DNA of 7,892 nucleotides from Nitrospirota bacterium. Its GTDB lineage: Bacteria; Nitrospirota; 9FT-COMBO-42-15; HDB-SIOI813. Made by a program: the position numbers and the translations under genes. The stretch is from assembly GCA_016214375.1 (NCBI GenBank), contig JACROQ010000082.1, positions 1 through 7,892 of the forward strand. Reading direction: 5' to 3'. Positions 1-4,130 of this stretch are shown piece after piece. Numbering within the stretch: the first letter of the stretch is position 1; each line of letters starts with the position of its first letter. The notes beneath the pieces are model-generated. The model saw only the letters and a list, made by a program, of their open reading frames with translations, had not been told where the DNA came from and did no database searches.

Positions 1-13
1 AGTATAAAGACAT
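1..13 (-). CDS. Possible first codons of recR (cut by window edge)
   Basis: An ATG on the minus strand at 13-11 opens a frame reading M-S-L-Y before the window ends, 14 bases after the ybaB stop codon. In many bacteria recR, a recombination mediator protein, follows ybaB directly, and a start at this spacing would fit. No clear Shine-Dalgarno sequence precedes the ATG, and four codons cannot identify a protein. The call rests on gene order alone. Confidence 0.25.
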
Positions 14-27
14 TTATTGCGATCGTA

Positions 28-351
28 TTACATGAGGCCCGGTATATTTAATCCCATCCCGCTGGTGAGCCCCTTCATCTCCTCTGCCACCATGTCTTTG
101 GCCTTTCTTAAAGCCTCATTGGCCGCAGCCACTACCAGATCCTGGAGCATCTCGATATCGTCCGGGTTGACGACATCCCGCTCTATCCTGATGGAGACGA
201 TCTCCTGATGGCCGTTTGCAACCACAGTAACCATGCCCCCGCCTGAGGATGCCTCGGCAGTCTTATTTGCCGCCTCCTCCTGGATCCTGGCCATCTGCTC
301 CTGCATCTTCTGCGCTTGTTTTAAGATATCCCCGAACATCTTTTTTGACAT
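28..351 (-). CDS. ybaB: YbaB/EbfC family nucleoid-associated protein
   Basis: This 107-residue protein matches the YbaB/EbfC family: small homodimeric DNA-binding proteins, tweezer-shaped, that associate with the nucleoid and are often encoded between dnaX and recR. The N-terminal helix is rich in Gln, Lys and Met (MSKKMFGDILKQAQKMQEQM). It is followed by the glycine-rich turn near residues 37-39, a strand region around VTVVANG, and a long C-terminal helix (about 65-95). I chose the ATG at 351 because a strong AAGGGGGG Shine-Dalgarno lies just upstream and because family members begin here. A TTG at 402 would add 17 residues that look unlike the family. It lies 51 bases after the dnaX stop, so the two genes are probably co-transcribed. 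The last residues, GLNIPGLM, are also typical. Confidence 0.93.
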   Translation of the reverse strand: MSKKMFGDILKQAQKMQEQMARIQEEAANKTAEASSGGGMVTVVANGHQEIVSIRIERDVVNPDDIEMLQDLVVAAANEALRKAKDMVAEEMKGLTSGMGLNIPGLM

Positions 352-384
352 GGTCCCCCCTTGGCTCCTGTCTGCCGGCCTCCT

Positions 385-400
385 GCCCGATAAATCGGGC
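385..400. other. Small perfect hairpin between dnaX and ybaB
   Basis: GCCCGA (385-390) and TCGGGC (395-400) form a 6-bp GC-rich stem with a TAAA loop, starting 2 bases after the dnaX stop codon on the minus strand. No T-run follows on the minus strand, so it is not a convincing terminator. It could stabilise the upstream mRNA or tune read-through into ybaB; that role is inference. Confidence 0.45.
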
Positions 401-402
401 AA

Positions 403-2121
403 CTACTCCCTCCTGCTCCGCAGCTCCACCAGTTCTCCGCCTAATATATCAATCGCCTCCTGCACAATCGAATCAGAAAACACCTCTTCTACCTCCTGTT
501 GCTTCTTCTCATGCACCCCTGTGAGATATTCGTTATAGGCAGGGCTGTGTCCTTCCTTTCCTGACAGGATAATATATTTAATCCCTGCCACCCCGGGGAT
601 ATAGCCTTTGACGATATTCAGTATCAGATCCTTGCACTCCTGCCGCTCAATAAGATTGATAAACACAGAGGCCCCGCCGTTAAATCCAATCGACAGTATC
701 CCATTTTCATTCCCGACCGGGATACCCTGTTCGAGATACGCGCCCAAGCTCGGCTTGTTCTCGTTGATCTTTGCTACAGCACTGCGCCAGAGGGCCGTCA
801 TGTCAGAGCCGCCTTTTATCGTGACAAGGGTAGCATCGGTGACTGTTTCCTGATCCTCTGCGGCCTCTTTGACCTCCTCTGTATCCACGGATGGTGCGGA
901 TGGCGCCACGGGTATTGCAGATACAGGTGAAACCTCTCTGGAACTAGTCTCCCTGGATTTTGGATTAGGGGCTGCGCCTGTGGCCCATCTCTTTTCGAGA
1001 CCGGACAATCTCCCGATTAGGTCATCGACCGGGACAACCGGCCTCATATTGGAGGCCTTAATAATGGCCATCTCAAGAGAGAATCTGGGATAAGGGAACC
1101 AGCGTATCTCATCGAGGGCCTTTGAGAAGATCCCGAAGAGTCTCTGAAGATCCTCAAGAGATATCCCTTCAACGGCCTTCGTCATCTCTGCGACCCTCTC
1201 TGATGGAAGATCGATGACGTCCTGTCCCATCCCAAGCTTCGCCAGGGTCATGTTCCTGAGATGCCCTACCACGTCAGAACAAAACTGCTTCAGATCATAG
1301 CCGCCGTCTGCGACCTCTTTCAGGAGGGATAAGGCCTTTGCCGGGTCTTTGCTGATGATATGTTGTGTCAAGGGTCCGACCCAGTGGTCAGCCAGGCCTA
1401 AGATCCAGGATACGTCCCCTTCGGCAAGGTTTTCCCCTGTGTAAGAGATCACCTGATCCAGGAGGCTCAGGGCATCCCTCATACTCCCGTCAGAACTCCT
1501 GGCCACCAGAGAAAGGACATTTTCCTCAGACTCGATCCCTTCCTCACGCAGGATATACCGTAGTCTTTCGATGATCTCCCTGTAACTGATCCTCCGGAAC
1601 TGAAAGTGCTGGCACCTTGAGTGGATCGTACCGGGTATCTTGTGAGGCTCTGTCGTCGCAAATATAAAGACGATGTGGGGAGGGGGCTCTTCCAATATCT
1701 TGAGAAGGGCATTAAATGCCGAGGTGGAGAGCATGTGGACTTCATCAATAATGTAGATCTTGTAACGCCCCTTCAGGGGGACATACTGCGCTCTCTCCTG
1801 CAGATCTCTCACATTATCTACGCCGGTATGAGATGCGCCGTCGATCTCTACGACATCGACGGAGAACCCGGTTGCGATGTCTGTACATGATTGGCACTTC
1901 ATGCAGGGGACCGGTGTGGGGCCTTCGGCGCAATTTAACGATTTTGCCAATATCCGCGCTACCGTGGTCTTCCCGACACCCCTCACCCCGGAGAAGAGAT
2001 AGGCATGGGCGATGCGGTTCGCCTTTATGGCATTCTCCAGGGTCTTTGAGACATGCCCCTGCCCGGTAAGCTCCTGGAATGACCTGGGCCGCCATTTTCT
2101 TGCCAAGACCTGATAGCTCAT
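403..2121 (-). CDS. dnaX: DNA polymerase III subunit tau/gamma (clamp loader)
   Basis: A 572-residue DnaX, the ATPase of the replicative clamp loader that opens the beta sliding clamp and ties the polymerase to the helicase. The N-terminus MSYQVLARKWRPRSF is classic. The AAA+ module shows Walker A GVRGVGKT (residues 45-52, Lys51), four zinc-ligand cysteines (64, 73, 76, 79), Walker B IYIIDE (122-127), the SRC motif with the arginine finger (168-170) and sensor 2 GSMRD (212-216). Domain III runs to about residue 370. A polar Ser/Pro/Glu-rich linker (about 385-425) follows, then a compact C-terminal domain (about 430-545). I see no A-rich slippery run, so a frameshifted short gamma form is not evident and the full-length tau form is expected. 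The ATG at 2121 gives the conserved N-terminus, although its Shine-Dalgarno is weak. It is followed by ybaB and preceded by ffs and tRNA-Ser on the same strand. Confidence 0.97.
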   Translation of the reverse strand: MSYQVLARKWRPRSFQELTGQGHVSKTLENAIKANRIAHAYLFSGVRGVGKTTVARILAKSLNCAEGPTPVPCMKCQSCTDIATGFSVDVVEIDGASHTGVDNVRDLQERAQYVPLKGRYKIYIIDEVHMLSTSAFNALLKILEEPPPHIVFIFATTEPHKIPGTIHSRCQHFQFRRISYREIIERLRYILREEGIESEENVLSLVARSSDGSMRDALSLLDQVISYTGENLAEGDVSWILGLADHWVGPLTQHIISKDPAKALSLLKEVADGGYDLKQFCSDVVGHLRNMTLAKLGMGQDVIDLPSERVAEMTKAVEGISLEDLQRLFGIFSKALDEIRWFPYPRFSLEMAIIKASNMRPVVPVDDLIGRLSGLEKRWATGAAPNPKSRETSSREVSPVSAIPVAPSAPSVDTEEVKEAAEDQETVTDATLVTIKGGSDMTALWRSAVAKINENKPSLGAYLEQGIPVGNENGILSIGFNGGASVFINLIERQECKDLILNIVKGYIPGVAGIKYIILSGKEGHSPAYNEYLTGVHEKKQQEVEEVFSDSIVQEAIDILGGELVELRSRRE

Positions 2122-2169
2122 AAGATTGCGACCTACTATTTATTGACTCTCTGAATAAGTTCAGCAACG

Positions 2170-2258
2170 TGTCATTCTGAGTCGCCGAAGGCGGCGAAGA
2201 ATCTGATCACTCCTTGTTCTCCTCATGATCCAGATCCTTCGCTTCGCTCAGGATGACA
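2170..2258. repeat. Palindromic intergenic repeat, GTCATTCTGAG type (copy 1)
   Basis: The left arm begins TGTCATTCTGAG at 2170 and the right arm ends CTCAGGATGACA at 2258. The reverse complement of the right arm matches the left arm through the GCGAAG..ATCTG stretch with a few differences, around a short loop near 2211-2227. The left arm carries a small extra palindrome, CGCCGAAGGCGGCG, in place of the plainer GCGAAGCG of other copies. It lies between ffs and dnaX, so it would be in the dnaX leader. This type of short non-coding repeat is dispersed in many environmental genomes. Related copies are at 2662-2746 and 3895-3967. Confidence 0.75.
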
Positions 2259-2294
2259 TTAAAAAGTGTTCGCTACACGTGTGCCCATCCCCTC

Positions 2295-2423
2295 TGCGCA
2301 GTTGAGATAAGACAAGGTATCACTGCGGCACACACGGAGATTTACGTAACGCTGCTTCCTTCCGGACCTGGCGGGGTTTGTAAGTCCATGTTGCGCAGGA
2401 CCCGGTCCATGCTCAACTGCACA
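2295..2423 (-). ncRNA. ffs: Signal recognition particle RNA, small bacterial (4.5S) type
   Basis: The minus strand holds the hallmark SRP domain IV sequence CCAGGTCCGGAAGGAAGCAGC, with the GGAA tetraloop at 2360-2363. This is the site bound by Ffh, with which the RNA targets nascent membrane proteins to the translocon. The ends were set from base pairing: 2412-2423 (RNA 5' side) pairs with 2295-2306 (RNA 3' side) in a 12-bp closing helix, including GCAGTTGAG/CTCAACTGC. This gives about 129 nt, slightly longer than the roughly 114-nt E. coli RNA. There is no Alu domain, so it is the short form. It starts about 20 bases after the tRNA-Ser gene, with no promoter visible between them, so both are probably processed from one transcript. 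A weak 4-bp hairpin followed by five T lies downstream at 2278-2261. Confidence 0.93.
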
Positions 2424-2443
2424 CAAAAGACGGGCCAGGAAAA

Positions 2444-2535
<92 letters not shown>

Positions 2536-2557
2536 TAACAGCACAGATTATAGTGTC

Positions 2558-2586
2558 ATTCTATGAGAAATGAAATATGAGGTCAA
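2558..2586 (-). promoter_or_regulatory. Sigma70-type promoter for the tRNA-Ser / ffs transcript
   Basis: On the minus strand TTGACC (2586-2581) and TAGAAT (2563-2558) are separated by exactly 17 bases. Each hexamer matches the consensus at five of six positions. Transcription would begin about 15-20 bases before the mature tRNA 5' end at 2535. A second TATAAT lies at 2552-2547 but lacks a good -35 at proper spacing. The tandem AT-rich repeat at 2589-2613 sits immediately upstream, where an UP element would be. Confidence 0.7.
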
Positions 2587-2588
2587 GA

Positions 2589-2613
2589 ACTAAAATATCG
2601 CACTAAAATATCG
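2589..2613. repeat. Two tandem 12-bp copies of ACTAAAATATCG upstream of the tRNA promoter
   Basis: ACTAAAATATCG occurs at 2589-2600 and again, identical, at 2602-2613, with one base between, giving a 13-bp period. On the minus strand this reads as AT tracts directly upstream of the -35 box of the tRNA-Ser promoter. That is the position where the RNA polymerase alpha subunits bind an UP element. The period is not a full multiple of a helical turn, so an UP element rather than a protein operator is only the more likely reading. Confidence 0.6.
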
Positions 2614-2636
2614 TAAAATAGATTTGTCCCCTTTTT

Positions 2637-2780
2637 GAGGTATTCGAGAAATAGCCCATCTTGTCACCCTGAGCGAAGCGAAGGGTCTGATAACATCATG
2701 ATTTATCAGATGCTTCCCCTTCACATTGTTCAGGGTCAGAATGACACCAGTGGCAGAATGGGCTATTTCTCGAATGCCTC
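2637..2780. repeat. 144-bp nested palindromic element (MITE-like)
   Basis: Outer arms at 2637-2659 and 2758-2780 are inverted copies matching at 22 of 23 positions; the core is ATTCGAGAAATAGCCCAT. Inside lies a GTCATTCTGAG-type repeat (2662-2746) with arms TGTCACCCTGAGC and GGTCAGAATGACA. At the centre TCTGATAA (2686-2693) is mirrored by TTATCAGA (2703-2710). The whole stretch could fold into one long interrupted hairpin. It codes for nothing recognisable. It sits between the minus-strand tRNA promoter and the plus-strand promoter at 2802. A non-autonomous mobile element or a palindromic duplication would both explain it. Confidence 0.7.
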
Positions 2781-2801
2781 CCTTCCCCGCTCATGATTTT
2801 A

Positions 2802-2830
2802 TTGACATGCAGTCATCTTATTTGTTAAAT
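2802..2830 (+). promoter_or_regulatory. Sigma70-type promoter for the small plus-strand module
   Basis: A perfect TTGACA (2802-2807) and TTAAAT (2825-2830, four of six matches) are separated by 17 bases. The expected start of transcription is near 2837, and the first ATG is at 2838. No Shine-Dalgarno precedes the ATG, so the message would be leaderless or nearly so. Confidence 0.55.
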
Positions 2831-2837
2831 TCAGACC

Positions 2838-3026
2838 ATGAAAACTATCCCTGTCCCAAAGAACCTATTATGGGATTATACCACTGCTCCGGATGACCTC
2901 CTATGGCGTCTCCAGCGAATCGCTGATTTCTTTCCTCTTTATGGAAAAGACCGGGAGACGGTCTATGCCCTTTATGAGCACAGAAATTCCCTTCAGATTG
3001 ACAGGGAAACTCGTCTCCTCATATAG
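2838..3026 (+). CDS. Small protein, possible antitoxin-like partner of an AbiEii-type toxin; cut by an in-frame TAG
   Basis: A 62-residue ORF that begins MKTIPVPKNLLWDY and ends KIDRETRLLI-like (here QIDRETRLLI). I cannot assign a biochemical function. From memory it resembles short proteins encoded directly upstream of AbiEii/AbiGii-type nucleotidyltransferase genes, which may act as antitoxins; this is a family-level impression. The frame ends in TAG at 3024-3026, but the same frame continues with EFYLAWKSRDE and stops at TGA, 3057-3059. That continuation looks like the natural end of the protein, so the TAG is probably a recent nonsense mutation. The read-through frame would overlap the next ATG at 3055, the arrangement of a translationally coupled pair. 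There is no Shine-Dalgarno; the promoter at 2802-2830 would make a leaderless message. No membrane segment or cysteine motif is visible. Confidence 0.5.
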   Translation: MKTIPVPKNLLWDYTTAPDDLLWRLQRIADFFPLYGKDRETVYALYEHRNSLQIDRETRLLI

Positions 3027-3054
3027 GAATTCTATTTAGCATGGAAATCCAGAG

Positions 3055-3307
3055 ATGAATGAAATTTATGAAAACGATATCCTCGCCAACAAATTAATGG
3101 CAATGACCGACCGCCGGGATCCTAAGGACTATGTTGATGTTTACTTCATCCTGCAAGATTATCCTTCCATGAAGATAGAAGACTCTATAAGGCAGACGGA
3201 AAATAAGTTCGGGATAAAAGGCGTAAGTTCAATGCAACGACTCTGATATGAAACACTTCTTCCAGGAAACAGCCAGAACACTTATCCGGCGTTCCATAGA
3301 GATTTGA
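3055..3307 (+). pseudogene. Remnant of an AbiEii/AbiGii-type nucleotidyltransferase toxin
   Basis: The 63-codon frame 3055-3246 (MNEIYENDILANKLMAMTDR...) carries the middle signature of AbiEii-type proteins. This is an ANKL(M/L)A stretch followed by DRRDPKDYVDVYFIL, where family members have helices after the nucleotidyltransferase fold, and it ends near KFGIKGV. The N-terminal domain of roughly 100 residues with the catalytic GG..D..D motif is missing. After the stop at 3244-3246 a different frame (3248-3307) encodes MKHFFQETARTLIRRSIEI, which resembles the usual C-terminus of the family. A segment between these two parts seems to have been lost together with a frameshift. Family members transfer nucleotides in type IV toxin-antitoxin or phage-abortive systems; this copy cannot do so. 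It runs convergent to the hydrogenase-like operon on the other strand. Confidence 0.65.
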
Positions 3308-3328
3308 AAGGTATAATATTTTATCGGC

Positions 3329-3835
3329 TTAGCTGATAATGCGAAGAATGCCCCTGAGCAGATCTGCTGGTCTGGGCGGACAGCCTGGGATATAGGCATC
3401 TACCGGGATGATCTTCCCGATGCCGCCGAGGGAGGCGTAGCTCTCGCCGAAGATTCCACCGTTGCATCCGCAATCCCCCACAGCGACCACCAGCTTCGGA
3501 GGAGGCGTTGCATTGTAGGTCCTCTTCAAGGCAATCTCCATGTTCCGGGTTACCGGGCCTGTGACAAGGAGCATGTCGGCGAATCTGGGGGAGGCGGTAA
3601 AATGGATCCCGAACCGCTCACAATTGTAGATGGGATTATTCAGGGCATGGATCTCCAACTCGCAGCCATTGCACGAGCCGGCATCGACCGCCCGAATGGT
3701 CAGGCTCCTCTGGAAACGCCGCCGGATGGCCTCTTCCAGTCCTGTCCCGACCTCTTTTATCTCCTCCTCCACCCCGGCAGGGAGCGGTTCCGTGACGATG
3801 CCGGTCCGAAATATCTGATGCAGAATTCTTAGCAT
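3329..3835 (-). CDS. hyfI: NuoB/HycG/HyfI-like iron-sulfur small subunit of a group 4 hydrogenase-related complex
   Basis: A 168-residue homologue of the small subunits HyfI/HycG and of complex I NuoB, which carries the [4Fe-4S] cluster (N2 type, proximal) next to the large subunit on the cytoplasmic side of the membrane. Visible cluster motifs are DAGSCNGCELEI (Cys55 and Cys58), VGDCGCNGG (Cys122, Cys124) and IPGCPPRP (Cys152). These cover the four expected ligands, so an intact cluster is likely. The segment LLVTGPVTRNME (residues 89-100) is also typical. The N-terminal 48 residues precede the Fe-S domain and contain an acidic/basic helix. The ATG at 3835 is preceded by AGGGG at suitable distance; a stronger AAGGAG lies 18 bases away. 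It is separated from the large-subunit gene by 295 bases with repeats, where operons of this family often have a ferredoxin-like gene (hyfH/hycF). It is the last gene of the cluster before the convergent pseudogene. Confidence 0.92.
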   Translation of the reverse strand: MLRILHQIFRTGIVTEPLPAGVEEEIKEVGTGLEEAIRRRFQRSLTIRAVDAGSCNGCELEIHALNNPIYNCERFGIHFTASPRFADMLLVTGPVTRNMEIALKRTYNATPPPKLVVAVGDCGCNGGIFGESYASLGGIGKIIPVDAYIPGCPPRPADLLRGILRIIS

Positions 3836-3867
3836 GTTCTATGTGCCCCTGTTCTCCTTGAAATTAA

Positions 3868-3882
3868 TTCACCTGAAAATCC
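3868..3882 (+). repeat. 15-bp direct repeat, first copy
   Basis: TTCACCTGAAAATCC occurs here and again, identical, at 4005-4019. Each copy is followed after about 11-14 bases by the start of a palindromic repeat (3895 and 4031), so this small unit seems to have been duplicated together with an insertion target or during an insertion. Confidence 0.6.
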
Positions 3883-3894
3883 CCTGCCCTCTGC

Positions 3895-3967
3895 TGTCAT
3901 TCTGAGCGCAGCGAAGAATCTGATTAACCCGGCGGGTCAGACCCTTCGCCTTCGGCTCAGGGTGACA
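3895..3967. repeat. Palindromic intergenic repeat, GTCATTCTGAG type (copy 3)
   Basis: It starts TGTCATTCTGAGCGCAGCGAAG and ends CTTCGGCTCAGGGTGACA; the two arms are inverted and imperfect, with a loop near TTAACCCGGCGGG. It is the shortest of the three copies (73 bp) and lies between the large- and small-subunit genes of the hydrogenase-like operon, so it would be transcribed as a hairpin in that mRNA. Confidence 0.75.
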
Positions 3968-3983
3968 TTTTCATGCCCCTTTG

Positions 3984-3998
3984 TGAGCCTGCGGCTCA
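3984..3998. other. Short hairpin TGAGCC-TGC-GGCTCA
   Basis: A 6-bp perfect stem with a 3-base loop between the two repeats in the large/small subunit gap. There is no T-run on either strand, so it is not a terminator; it may be a remnant of another repeat. Confidence 0.35.
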
Positions 3999-4004
3999 TG
4001 AGCG

Positions 4005-4019
4005 TTCACCTGAAAATCC
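4005..4019 (+). repeat. 15-bp direct repeat, second copy
   Basis: Identical to 3868-3882 (TTCACCTGAAAATCC); the two copies are 137 bp apart start to start and bracket the repeat at 3895-3967. Confidence 0.6.
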
Positions 4020-4030
4020 TATCAGTGTCC

Positions 4031-4099
4031 GTCATTCCCACGAAAGTGGGAATCCAGACCTCTACCTGCGTTCTGGATTCCCGCTTGTGCGGGAATGAC
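4031..4099. repeat. Palindromic repeat, GTCATTCCC...GGGAATGAC type
   Basis: Arms of 28 bases at 4031-4058 and 4072-4099 are inverted copies. The outer GTCATTCCC/GGGAATGAC and inner GGGAATCCAGA/TCTGGATTCCC match perfectly, and each arm has its own small internal hairpin (CCCACGAAAGTGGG and CCCGCTTGTGCGGG). This repeat family, different from the GTCATTCTGAG family, is found dispersed in intergenic regions of many bacteria. It starts 32 bases beyond the stop codon of the large subunit. Confidence 0.82.
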
Positions 4100-4130
4100 A
4101 TCTTCATGTCACAGGGATATATAAGTCCCC

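Noticed and set aside
352..402. ybaB start at the TTG at 402 (124 residues)
   Set aside because: The extra 17 residues do not look like the family, and the ATG at 351 has a strong Shine-Dalgarno.
403..2121. Programmed frameshift in dnaX giving a short gamma subunit
   Set aside because: No A-rich slippery heptamer is visible in the coding strand.
2261..2278. Rho-independent terminator for ffs (GTGT-AGCGA-ACAC followed by five T, minus strand)
   Set aside because: The stem has only 4 base pairs and two of these are A-T; too weak to list, although its position is right.
2614..2636. AAATAGATTTGTCCCCTTTTT-like stretch as part of a mobile element end
   Set aside because: Similar motifs occur near repeats in other genomes as far as I recall, but here there is only one copy, so I cannot support it.
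3321..3339. Imperfect palindrome TTATCGGCTTAGCTGATAA at the end of the small subunit gene, considered as terminator
   Set aside because: It overlaps the stop codon, the minus-strand version has an A-C mismatch, and no T-run follows on either strand.
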